Notes under the pieces: model-generated
The model's database searches: none
What the model was told of the DNA's origin: nothing
What the model saw: only the letters and a program-made list of their open reading frames with translations
Shown here: positions 1 to 6,733 of the stretch, in pieces
Position numbering within the stretch: the stretch's first letter is position 1
Layout of the letters: every line of letters begins with the position of its first letter
Origin: Bradyrhizobium sp.
Lineage (GTDB): Bacteria > Pseudomonadota > Alphaproteobacteria > Rhizobiales > Xanthobacteraceae
Assembly: GCA_028290305.1 (NCBI GenBank)
Contig: JAQGKC010000123.1
Span: forward strand, 1-17,674
DNA: 17,674 bases
Direction of reading: 5' to 3'
Translations under genes and position numbers: made by a program

Positions 1-349
1 GGTTGATGCCGTTTTCTACATTATAGATGTTGTTGCCGACAAACGTACCTTGGCCATTGATTCCGACGTTGCCGGATGTGCCGCCGAGACCGTTGATTTC
101 GCAATTCTGGACGACCGCCCCCGTCACCCCGGCAGCGACATTGACAACAAAATAGCTAGAGGACGTGATCTTGCAGTTCTCCAACGTTACATTCGCAGCT
201 TGGATAGTAACGGTCCCCGTAATATTGAGGCCCGAGATCACCGTTCCGGCTTTTGTAATCACGAGGTCTCCCGACGGCGTAAGCGTCACGCCTGCAGGTA
301 AGCCCGTATTCGTTGCATCCGGCCATCCACCGGTGGGAGTCGTCGCCAA
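1..349 (-). CDS. Right-handed beta-helix repeat protein, 5' part only
   Basis: An open frame of 116 codons runs from a TTG at 349-347 to the left edge with no stop, so only the N-terminal part is present. An AAGGAG ribosome site at 362-357 lies 7 nt before the TTG, and an in-frame TGA at 364-362 rules out an earlier start, so the TTG is well supported although there is no ATG. The N-terminus reads LATTPTGWPDATNTGLPAGV. It is followed by short repeating strands such as GTVISGLNITGTV, NVTLENCKI and AVVQNCEINGLGG. This Val/Ile/Asn pattern with regular N-C-x-I turns is typical of pectate-lyase-like parallel beta-helices. No signal peptide is visible, and the substrate, if any, cannot be told. Such proteins are often surface or exported carbohydrate-related proteins; that is family knowledge only. 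Confidence 0.75.
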   Translation of the reverse strand, partial: MATTPTGGWPDATNTGLPAGVTLTPSGDLVITKAGTVISGLNITGTVTIQAANVTLENCKITSSSYFVVNVAAGVTGAVVQNCEINGLGGTSGNVGINGQGTFVGNNIYNVENGIN

Positions 350-365
350 AATAGATCTCCTTCAT

Positions 366-999
366 GGGTTCTGCAGTGATTGGCGATTCGATCCGCGCTC
401 AAATTTCGATTGTCCCCGAGCGACGGAGTCAGCAGCACCAACCTGCCCTTGCATTACAGTTTCGAAATGGTGGACGGCGGACGGCTTTTTTGAGACGACA
501 CCGGGGCTTGGCTGAGGTCGTTTTCCTATGCCCTTCGCCAAATTCGGTGATTGGATCGAAAAATCCCACGCGGATGATTGGTTAAATGCCAGATATTGCG
601 TTGGTTTTTCGATATTGTGTAGGATAGTCAGATTAAACTGGATAACTGTGGCCATCGGGCTACATTTGGTAAAATTCACTCGGGCCGACTTACAGATTTC
701 TTGCCCGTCGCATTTTGACATCGCATTTTCCTAAAACCGGCAAAAAATAGGAATTAAATCTACATTCTGTGATCGTCTGACTGATTCGCCGGCTGTCACG
801 GGCATTCCGCGATCACCGACAGGATAATACAGCCGCCTTAAATATTACTTTTTGATATATTTCCTATTTTATCGATGAAATCTAGCGTCGTTGAAAATTC
901 AAATGCCCACATCAAATGCCAATATGCATAATCAAAGCAGTACTTTAACAACCCACAGGAGATCCCTCGGAGTAGCAGACGCCACATGTCGCTCCATAC
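366..999. other. AT-rich gap with no recognised gene
   Basis: No conserved coding frame is recognised over about 630 bases. The part from about 700 to 960 is clearly richer in A and T than the flanking genes, which fits promoter or foreign DNA. A 119-codon minus-strand frame at 362-721 shows no domain and ends right at the ribosome site of the beta-helix gene, so it is probably leader DNA. A 49-codon minus-strand frame at 838-987 starts 13 nt after the GntR stop with a GGAG ahead of it, but its composition does not look coding. The upstream region of the beta-helix gene must lie here. I could not place a convincing promoter. Confidence 0.5.
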
Positions 1000-1695
1000 T
1001 CACGATCTGTCCCCTTTGCTGGGCGGATAGACGATATTGAGCGTCGAATGCAGGTGAGACGCCAGCATGGCCAGTGCGCCATCGACATCGCGCGCGAGAA
1101 CTCGCTCGGCGAGGCTATCGTGTGCCGCGACGAACTTCTCGCCGCTTTCGAAAGTTCGCATCAAGACGCGGCGATAGCGATAGGCTTGATCGTATAGATC
1201 GGAATGTGCCGTGAGCAGCCGTCTTGACCCGCATGCCGCCAGCAGGGCCGTGTGGAATCCCTTGTGTAGCCGGTCAAAATCCGGCGTGCCCTCGCGAAAC
1301 TCGTTGCCGGTTCGCTGGATGTGCCGGCGCATCTGATGCAGCGCGCTGAGAACTCCCGCTTCCCAGGCATCGTCGCCATGGGCAATCGCGAGTCGTAGTG
1401 CCTCGATTTCGACCACCGTGCGCATCCGAGTGATATCCAGCAGGTCCTCGCAACTAACATCGGTTACCCGAAAACCGCGTTGGCCGATCCCGACGATCAA
1501 TCCTCTGGAAATGAGTCGGGACAGGCCTTCGCGCAGCGGCGTAGCGCCGATCTCATAACGCTGGACGAGGTCGACGATGCCCAGCCGCGCGCCGGGAGCG
1601 AGAAGGCCGGCGATAATGTCCCGCTCAACTAGGTTCGCCGCACGTTCGCTAAGAGTATCGGCCCCTGACAGCTCAGTTGAATCGCTTTGCACCAA
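1000..1695 (-). CDS. GntR-family (FCD) transcriptional regulator
   Basis: This 231-residue protein has an N-terminal winged helix-turn-helix (about residues 12-75, with EIGATPLREGLSRL as the recognition part) and a C-terminal all-helical FCD ligand domain (about 85-225). The candidate metal/ligand residues of FCD domains are visible as Asp141, His148, His192 and His214. FCD proteins are usually repressors released by a small carboxylate. The sequence is closest in feel to the CsiR-like subgroup, but the symbol is not assigned. The frame stays open upstream to 2118, yet that stretch overlaps a solute-binding-protein remnant in another frame and has no domain. A GGAG at 1708-1705 points to TTG at 1695, or GTG at 1692 as an alternative. 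The gene diverges from the cyclase at 2142 and probably controls it; that is inferred from position. Confidence 0.85.
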   Translation of the reverse strand: MVQSDSTELSGADTLSERAANLVERDIIAGLLAPGARLGIVDLVQRYEIGATPLREGLSRLISRGLIVGIGQRGFRVTDVSCEDLLDITRMRTVVEIEALRLAIAHGDDAWEAGVLSALHQMRRHIQRTGNEFREGTPDFDRLHKGFHTALLAACGSRRLLTAHSDLYDQAYRYRRVLMRTFESGEKFVAAHDSLAERVLARDVDGALAMLASHLHSTLNIVYPPSKGDRS

Positions 1696-1715
1696 TATTG
1701 ATATCTCCGGCCTGC

Positions 1716-2096
1716 CTAGTTCATGACGAGCTTGTTCAGATCGACCTTGGTCTGCAGCATTTTCTGGGACGACATGACGTCGATCCACCAGCCGAGTTGT
1801 TCGTCTTTCAGGGCCGATTCGGATCGGTTCGGTACCGCTGCCTTCACCAGTTCGATGGGCTGCTTGGTGAATTTCGAGATCGATGCCGAAGCCTTGTCGC
1901 GATCGGTATTGACGATAGCCGCACCCTCCGCAATCGCGGCGCGGAATTTCTTGATGGTGTCGGGAGATCAGGCACAGTCGGCAACGGCTGCGGACTTGAA
2001 CTCGGCTGGTATCTCGAACACGGTGACACCATCGAACTTGAGGTCGAAAGAATTGGGATCCTGAAAAACAAAGTCGAGCGGCAGGACGCCTGAGGT
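1716..2096 (-). pseudogene. Remnant of an ABC solute-binding protein (C-terminal part)
   Basis: One minus-strand frame reads protein-like from about 2096 to a TAG at 1716-1718, but it is broken by an in-frame TGA at 1970-1968 and has no start or N-terminal half. Upstream of the TGA it reads FDGVTVFEIPAEFKSAAVAD. After it comes SPDTIKKFRAAIAEGAAIVN, then an amphipathic helix and QLGWWIDVMSSQKMLQTKVD before the stop. The second half matches the C-terminal layout of NMT1/SsuA/TauA-like binding proteins for nitrate, sulfonate or taurine-type ligands: PDTIxxFxxAIxEG, then a WWIDVM-like helix. The fragment ends 20 nt before the GntR start in the same direction, so it may be what is left of a transporter once linked to that regulator. 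The family call is from pattern recognition and not certain. Confidence 0.6.
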
Positions 2097-2141
2097 TCGG
2101 GATGTCGATAGAATACAACAGAAACCTTCGGAGAAACGCCC

Positions 2142-2918
2142 ATGGCCAGACAACTGATCGACATTTCCGTGCCGCTGCAAAACGACGTGCCGGCCGATCG
2201 GCCGGGCATCCATCCGCTCATTCAGTATCACGATCACCAGCAGAGCCTGCCGCGGATGCTGGGCTTCTTTGAAGGCCTCAAGGCGGAGGATCTGCCGGAC
2301 GGACAGGGCTGGGCGATGGAGACGGTGCAGCTCTCCACCCATAACGGCACCCATCTCGATGCCCCCTATCATTATCATCCCACCATGAATCGCGGCGAGC
2401 GGTCATGGACCATCGACGAGGTGCCGCTGGAGTGGTGTCTGCAGCCCGGCGTCAAGCTGGACTTCCGCCATTTGCCCGATGGCTATGTCGCGACCGCCAA
2501 GGATGTCGAGGCCGAACTCAAGCGCATCGGCCACACCCTTTCGCCGCTGGAAATCGTCGTGGTCAACACCAGTGCCGGCGCCAAATACGGCCGGCAGGAT
2601 TATGTCAATTCCGGCTGCGGCATGGGGTATGAAGCAACCATGTATCTCCTGGAGCGCGGCGTGCGACTCACCGGCATCGACGGCTGGAGCTGGGATGCGC
2701 CGTTCGTTTATACCTCGAAGAAATTCGCCGAGACCAAGGACGCCAGCCTGATTTGGGAAGGCCACAAGGCCGGACGCCACATCGGCTACTGCCATCTCGA
2801 GAAGCTGCACAATCTGGAGCTTCTGCCACCTGTGGGTTTCACGGTGTCGTGCTTTCCGGTCAAGATCGAGCGGGCCTCGGCGGGCTGGACCCGTGCGGTC
2901 GCTATTCTCGATGGCTAG
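2142..2918 (+). CDS. Cyclase-family metal-dependent hydrolase
   Basis: This 258-residue protein belongs to the putative cyclase family (PF04199, kynurenine formamidase-like). The signature metal-binding stretch is present as THNGTHLDAPYHY, giving His67, His71, Asp73 and His77. The family includes arylformamidases and other Zn/Mn-dependent amide or ring-opening hydrolases. The length fits the family and no signal peptide is seen, so it should act in the cytoplasm. The ATG is preceded by CGGAG about 8 nt upstream. It stands alone on the plus strand, divergent from the GntR regulator at 1000-1695, with only a decayed transporter fragment between. That makes it the likely regulatory target. Substrate cannot be told from sequence. 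Confidence 0.9.
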   Translation: MARQLIDISVPLQNDVPADRPGIHPLIQYHDHQQSLPRMLGFFEGLKAEDLPDGQGWAMETVQLSTHNGTHLDAPYHYHPTMNRGERSWTIDEVPLEWCLQPGVKLDFRHLPDGYVATAKDVEAELKRIGHTLSPLEIVVVNTSAGAKYGRQDYVNSGCGMGYEATMYLLERGVRLTGIDGWSWDAPFVYTSKKFAETKDASLIWEGHKAGRHIGYCHLEKLHNLELLPPVGFTVSCFPVKIERASAGWTRAVAILDG

Positions 2919-2969
2919 ACGCGCGACTTGCACGAACTTTTGGGTCGACGACGAACTCACAGCCTGTAT

Positions 2970-3003
2970 CTGGCTCAGCACTTGTGAGCATGCCCTGAGC
3001 CAG
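2970..3003. terminator. Hairpin between convergent genes
   Basis: Perfect 9-nt inverted repeat CTGGCTCAG (2970-2978) and CTGAGCCAG (2995-3003) with a 16-nt loop, between the cyclase stop and the stop of the small membrane protein gene on the other strand. Position suggests a two-way terminator. There is no T-run on either side, so intrinsic termination is not certain. Confidence 0.4.
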
Positions 3004-3013
3004 CATCAAACGG

Positions 3014-3262
3014 TCAATTGGCTCTGACGGCGTGAATTTCGCCAGCCGGTTGCGCGAGTTGTGTCGGAGCGATCTCCGGCGAGCTGGTGCCGACGAACTC
3101 GGCTTGCGCGGCTTCCGATATCCAGCTGAACGCAGCCGGCTGGGTCATCGCCAATCCGGTCAGCACGATTACCAGAATTACGGGTACCGCACAGAACCCG
3201 AGGATCCAGCTCCGGTCGGTATGGTTTTGGCTTTTGCCTGATCTGTCCAACGTGCCGTGCAT
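3014..3262 (-). CDS. Small single-pass membrane protein, unknown function
   Basis: This 82-residue protein has a polar N-terminus (about 1-18), one strong hydrophobic segment at about 19-42 (WILGFCAVPVILVIVLTGLA is its core) and a polar C-terminal tail of about 40 residues. The ATG at 3262 is chosen because a GGAGG lies 5 nt upstream; an in-frame GTG at 3274 would leave no such site. I do not recognise a family. It sits downstream of the CRP-type regulator on the same strand, but a 138-nt gap contains a perfect TGTGA-N6-TCACA site about 60 nt before the start. It is therefore probably transcribed from its own promoter under that kind of regulator. Confidence 0.6.
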   Translation of the reverse strand: MHGTLDRSGKSQNHTDRSWILGFCAVPVILVIVLTGLAMTQPAAFSWISEAAQAEFVGTSSPEIAPTQLAQPAGEIHAVRAN

Positions 3263-3320
3263 GGTTGCCTCCACTGTGCGTATGCTCCAGCGTGAGGTAG
3301 CTCAAGGCACGCCAAGCGAG

Positions 3321-3336
3321 TGTGAGTTGCTTCACA
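3321..3336. promoter_or_regulatory. CRP-type operator TGTGA-N6-TCACA
   Basis: The sequence reads TGTGAGTTGCTTCACA, a perfect palindromic match to both half-sites of the E. coli CRP consensus. It lies 65 downstream of the CRP-like gene's stop and is centred about 66 nt before the start of the small membrane protein gene. That position suits activation or repression of that gene. The regulator next door keeps the Arg-Glu pair of the CRP recognition helix. Confidence 0.65.
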
Positions 3337-3400
3337 TTCGCCGAGATAAAACATTTTAAGAAATATGTCTGGATGCCGGCGCGCAGCGCAAAACCACGTG

Positions 3401-4171
3401 CTAGTCGCCTTCGTTACCCGATCCTGCTTCGGCCAAGGTCTGCAGCGGCTCGGCATTCAGGACAACGATGGCTCCGTGTTCGAGGCGCACCCAGTTGCGT
3501 CCCGCCCAGACCCGTAACTGCTTGTTGATGCTTTCCCGGGTCATGCCGACCATTTCGCTGATTTCCTGCTGGGTAATGGCGATGGTTCGCCCCTCAGGCG
3601 CAAGCGCATGTTTCTCGGTTAAACGAAGAAGTGCACTGGCAAGCCGGGCGGGCAAATTCTGCAGAATAACCTGTTCCACCTGATCGCTGGTCCATCGCAG
3701 GCGCGTGCAAAGCAGCTCGATGAATTTCATGGCGAGCAGCGGCTGGCTTCGCACGAAGGGAAGAAATTCGCGACGATCGATGACAAAGATCTCGCAATTG
3801 GTATTTGCCGTGGCATCGGCCGTCCGCGGCAAACCGTCGAGCAGCGCGATTTCCCCGAAAATCTCACCAGCACCGATAAGGTTGAAAATCGCGCTGCGGC
3901 CGTCGGGGGACGAGATGCTCATCTTCACGGTGCCGCTGATCACCGCGAACAGGCTGTTGCCAGGGTCCCCCCTGGAAAAGATCGTGGTCCCCCGTTTCAG
4001 CGTGGAGTGCTTGGCATAGCGGCAGAGCTGGTCGAGGGCGTCTGGATCAAGATCGCAAAAAATCGGATGCTTGCGCAGGACTGACAGCGCGCCGCTCACA
4101 ATCGAGCGCGGCACAACCTTTTTGTCTTGGGGCACGCCGGTTACAACCATCTGATAATTTGTGTTGTCCAT
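3401..4171 (-). CDS. CRP/FNR-family transcriptional regulator, cAMP-receptor type
   Basis: This 256-residue protein has an N-terminal cyclic-nucleotide-binding beta-roll (about residues 35-150), a dimerisation helix (about 145-172) and a C-terminal helix-turn-helix (about 197-222). The phosphate-binding cassette reads FGEIALLDGLPRTA with Glu107, Arg116 and Thr117. The dimer helix carries Arg157, Thr161 and Ser162. These align with E. coli CRP Glu72, Arg82, Ser83, Arg123, Thr127 and Ser128, so cAMP binding is likely. The N-terminal cysteine cluster of FNR is absent. The recognition helix MTRESINKQL keeps Arg and Glu and has Lys where E. coli has Arg185. There is no clear ribosome site before the ATG. 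A plausible promoter lies at 4229-4257. Confidence 0.9.
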   Translation of the reverse strand: MDNTNYQMVVTGVPQDKKVVPRSIVSGALSVLRKHPIFCDLDPDALDQLCRYAKHSTLKRGTTIFSRGDPGNSLFAVISGTVKMSISSPDGRSAIFNLIGAGEIFGEIALLDGLPRTADATANTNCEIFVIDRREFLPFVRSQPLLAMKFIELLCTRLRWTSDQVEQVILQNLPARLASALLRLTEKHALAPEGRTIAITQQEISEMVGMTRESINKQLRVWAGRNWVRLEHGAIVVLNAEPLQTLAEAGSGNEGD

Positions 4172-4228
4172 TTTTGACGGATCGCGCTGAGCGGCCAGAC
4201 GAAAGCTGCCGACCCGCCGTGCTTACGG

Positions 4229-4257
4229 ATTATACGCCCGCATTATGAACACAGCAA
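4229..4257 (-). promoter_or_regulatory. Probable sigma-70 promoter of the CRP-like gene
   Basis: On the minus strand TATAAT is found at 4234-4229, a perfect -10, and TTGCTG at 4257-4252 lies exactly 17 nt upstream as a weak -35. The start point would be near 4222, giving a leader of about 50 nt before the ATG at 4171. Confidence 0.45.
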
Positions 4258-4261
4258 GAAC

Positions 4262-4281
4262 GGCCTGGGATACTCCAGGCC
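4262..4281. repeat. Inverted repeat upstream of the crp-like promoter
   Basis: GGCCTGG (4262-4268) and CCAGGCC (4275-4281) form a perfect 7-bp stem with a 6-nt loop. It lies just upstream of the putative -35. It could be a second terminator for the upstream receptor gene or an operator. There is only a short TTT on the plus side, so a terminator role is weak. Confidence 0.4.
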
Positions 4282-4299
4282 TTTCAATTAGTTGCGCAT

Positions 4300-4324
4300 A
4301 AAAACGTCGACCTTCGGTTGACGT
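4300..4324 (-). terminator. Rho-independent terminator of the Bug/TctC receptor gene
   Basis: On the minus strand ACGTCAACC (4324-4316), a GAA loop and GGTCGACGT (4312-4304) form a 9-bp stem with one G-T pair, and it runs straight into TTTTT (4304-4300). It lies about 125 nt after the receptor stop in the right direction. Confidence 0.65.
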
Positions 4325-4449
4325 AAGGATAACCCACCACCTCGGCGAAACTGCGCGGAGGGCGCAATCATGGCCGCGACGGCCGCCGACACTAACGCCG
4401 CTAGCGAGTTCGGCTCAACCGATCGCCAGCCGCGCACTGGCGGCCCGTC

Positions 4450-5418
4450 TCACTCGTTGACGATACCCATCACTTTAATGACGCGCGCATATTTGGCGAG
4501 CTGATCGCGGGTCATGACACGCAGTTCCTCGGCTGAGCTGCCGCGGACTGCGAAACCCAACTCCTCAAGCTTGTGACGGACTTCCGGATCTCCGACCGCC
4601 TTGACGACTTCGGCGTTCAGCCGGGTGATGATGCCCCTCGGCGTGCCGGCGGGTGTCAGGATTGCGAACCAGGAATTGAACAGGAATCCCGGCAGGCCGG
4701 ATTCCGAAACGGTGGGCACATCGGGAAATTGCGGCAATCGGTTCGGCGTGGTCACCCCGAGCAATTTGACCTGGCCGCCACGCACCAGCGCGGCGACGGT
4801 CCCCAGTCCCTGAAAGGCGACGGGAATCTGGCCGGCGGCGACGTCGGTAGCGGCCTGGGTGGCGCCCTTATAGGGCACATGGGTCAGCGATATCCCGGCC
4901 TCCGAAGCAAACATCGCCATCGCCAGATGCTGCGGGCTGCCCGGACCACCCGAACCATAGTCGATCTTGCCGGGTGCGGCCTTTGCAGCGGCGATCAGAT
5001 CCGCCGCGGTCTTGTAGCTGGTCTGGTTGTTGGCGATCAGTCCCCACTCCACCGTGCCTACCAGCGACACCGGTTCGAAATCCCTGAGGATGTCCCATCG
5101 CATCTTGGGCTGCAGGTTGGGCACCATGGTCATGATGCTGTCGTTGAACCCGCCAATCGTGTAGCCATCGGGCTCGGCCCTCGCCACCTGCTCGGCGCCG
5201 ATCAGCCCGGACGCACCCGGCTGATTCACGATCACGATCTGCTGGCCCATATTATCGGACATTTTCTGCGTCACGATCCGCGCAACGACATCGACGGCGC
5301 TCGCCGCTGCCAACGGAACGATCATCCGGATCGGCCGGTCGGGATAGGCCGTCTGCGCCGTCGCGCTGCAGTTGGCAAGAATGGCAAGCGCCGGGACCAG
5401 CGAATGAAGCAAGCGCAT
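4450..5418 (-). CDS. Bug-family (TctC) tripartite tricarboxylate receptor
   Basis: This 322-residue protein starts with a signal peptide, MRLLHSLVPALAILANC then SATA, with likely cleavage after Ala21. It is followed by the Bug/TctC fold (PF03401): YPDRPIRMIVPLAAASAVDV, then GASGLIGAEQVARAEPDGYT and THVPYKGATQAATDVAAGQI. Bug receptors bind carboxylates, amino acids or aromatics in the periplasm, sometimes without adjacent TctA/TctB, as here. The ATG at 5418 is chosen over a longer frame to 5451 because GGAGG lies 8 nt upstream and the signal peptide starts there. The usual PxGGxxD loop reads PLAAASAVD, with Ala in place of both Gly. It is divergent from the exported amidohydrolase at 5579, separated by 160 nt, so the two may share a substrate. 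A hairpin terminator follows at 4300-4324. Confidence 0.92.
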   Translation of the reverse strand: MRLLHSLVPALAILANCSATAQTAYPDRPIRMIVPLAAASAVDVVARIVTQKMSDNMGQQIVIVNQPGASGLIGAEQVARAEPDGYTIGGFNDSIMTMVPNLQPKMRWDILRDFEPVSLVGTVEWGLIANNQTSYKTAADLIAAAKAAPGKIDYGSGGPGSPQHLAMAMFASEAGISLTHVPYKGATQAATDVAAGQIPVAFQGLGTVAALVRGGQVKLLGVTTPNRLPQFPDVPTVSESGLPGFLFNSWFAILTPAGTPRGIITRLNAEVVKAVGDPEVRHKLEELGFAVRGSSAEELRVMTRDQLAKYARVIKVMGIVNE

Positions 5419-5578
5419 GCCAATTTCCTCCCCCTCATTTAACTGGATCACGTTTCCGGACGACCGGCCGTAATTCTTTCAGGGATGATTGCTCTATCGC
5501 TGCCAGCTTGGCAATCTGTTCGAACAAGAAATGAAGAACAGGCCGGCGTCTCAATCGACCGGCTATGGGGGAGACCGA

Positions 5579-6667
5579 ATGACCAGCCGCAGAAATTTTT
5601 TGAAGGGCGCGGCCGCAAAGGGGATCGCGTTCTGCAGTTGCGGCATGCTGGATGCAGCTCGCGCCCAGCCAAGGGCGCAGCGCCTGCCGGTAAAGGTCAA
5701 CGGCAAGCGCGTCATGACCGTCGATGCTCACGCGCACTGCTATTTTCACGAAGCCATCAATCTGATGGGCGACGAGGCCGACAAGGTGCTGCCGCCGGTC
5801 AAAGGCGTCCCGGAGCATTTCATCGTCATCGAGCAGCGCCTCAAGGAGATGGACGCGATGGCGATCGACATGGAGGTGCTGTCGATCAATCCGTTCTGGT
5901 ATGGCAAGGACCGCGATACAGCCACTCAAATCGTCAAGGTGCAGAATGAGAAACTGGCTGAGCTGTGCGCATCGCGGCCGGAACGGTTTTCGGCTTTCGC
6001 ATCACTGAGCTTGCAGTTTCCGGACCTCGCGGTGCAACAGCTGGAGACCGCGATCAAGAAGCAGGGACTGCGTGGCGCCGCGATCGGCGGCAGCGTGCAG
6101 GGAACGGACTTCTCCGATGAGAAATTTCACCCCGTGTGGGCCAAGGCCGAAGAGCTCGGCGCGGTTCTCTTCATCCATCCGCAAAGCACGCCGCAACTCG
6201 CGCCGCGCTTCAAGGGCAATGGCTGGCTATCGAACACGATCGGCAATCCGCTCGACACCACCATTGCCTTGCAGCATCTGATCTTCGAAGGGACCCTCGA
6301 CCGCTTCCCTGGCCTGAAAATCCTCGCGGCGCATGGCGGCGGCTATCTCGGCTCTTATGCGGCGCGCTCCGACCACGCCTGCTTCGTATCGCCGCAGAAC
6401 TGCAATCCGAATATCGCACTGAAAAAGAAACCGTCGGAATACCTGAACCAGCTCTACTTCGACGCCATGGTGTTCACGCTGGAGGGGCTGCGGCATCTGG
6501 TGGCGCAGGTCGGCGCCAGCCAAATCGTGCTCGGCACCGACCATCCGATACCCTGGGAGGATCATCCGGTCGACCACGTCTTCGCCACCACGACGCTCAC
6601 CGATAAACAGAAGGTAGCCATTCTAGGCCGCAACGCATTCCGCTTGTTCGGGATAAAGGAAGCCTAA
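5579..6667 (+). CDS. Tat-exported amidohydrolase_2 family hydrolase/decarboxylase
   Basis: This 362-residue protein belongs to amidohydrolase family 2 (PF04909, the ACMSD / gamma-resorcylate decarboxylase type). Metal and catalytic residues seen are His51 and His53 in VDAHAHCYF, His200 in LFIHPQ, His252 in AAHGGGYLGSY and Asp321 in LGTDHP. The N-terminus MTSRRNFLKG is a twin-arginine signal followed by an Ala-rich segment ending near ARAQ, so the enzyme should fold in the cytoplasm and act in the periplasm. The start at 5579 is chosen for this signal and for the GGGGAG 5 nt before it; the frame stays open to 5489 with no domain. It is divergent from a Bug receptor. The reaction is a decarboxylation or hydrolysis of an unknown ring or carboxylate substrate. 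Confidence 0.9.
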   Translation: MTSRRNFLKGAAAKGIAFCSCGMLDAARAQPRAQRLPVKVNGKRVMTVDAHAHCYFHEAINLMGDEADKVLPPVKGVPEHFIVIEQRLKEMDAMAIDMEVLSINPFWYGKDRDTATQIVKVQNEKLAELCASRPERFSAFASLSLQFPDLAVQQLETAIKKQGLRGAAIGGSVQGTDFSDEKFHPVWAKAEELGAVLFIHPQSTPQLAPRFKGNGWLSNTIGNPLDTTIALQHLIFEGTLDRFPGLKILAAHGGGYLGSYAARSDHACFVSPQNCNPNIALKKKPSEYLNQLYFDAMVFTLEGLRHLVAQVGASQIVLGTDHPIPWEDHPVDHVFATTTLTDKQKVAILGRNAFRLFGIKEA

Positions 6668-6704
6668 GCGAGGCGAGCCAGGTGTCGTAACGCATCATGC
6701 TCGA

Positions 6705-6721
6705 GCAATCGTTGCGATTGC
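6705..6721. terminator. Hairpin between convergent genes
   Basis: GCAATCG (6705-6711) and CGATTGC (6715-6721) form a perfect 7-bp stem with a 3-nt loop. It lies between the amidohydrolase stop and the stop of the phosphodiesterase on the other strand. No T-run follows, so the call rests mainly on position. Confidence 0.35.
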
Positions 6722-6733
6722 GCATCGGCACCC

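Noticed and set aside
362..721. 119-codon minus-strand frame upstream of the beta-helix gene
   Set aside because: There is no protein-like pattern, and its stop coincides with the ribosome site of the next gene.
838..987. 49-codon minus-strand frame after the GntR stop, with GGAG ahead
   Set aside because: It is in AT-rich DNA with unusual composition (many Trp, Phe, Tyr and no recognisable pattern). Chance cannot be excluded.
1696..2118. N-terminal extension of the GntR frame to 2118
   Set aside because: The added 141 residues are Arg-rich with no domain and overlap a solute-binding-protein remnant in another frame. A ribosome site supports the start near 1695.
5419..5578. Possible sigma-54 promoter (TTGGCA near 5509) in the divergent region
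   Set aside because: The GG and GC elements are not at the required spacing.
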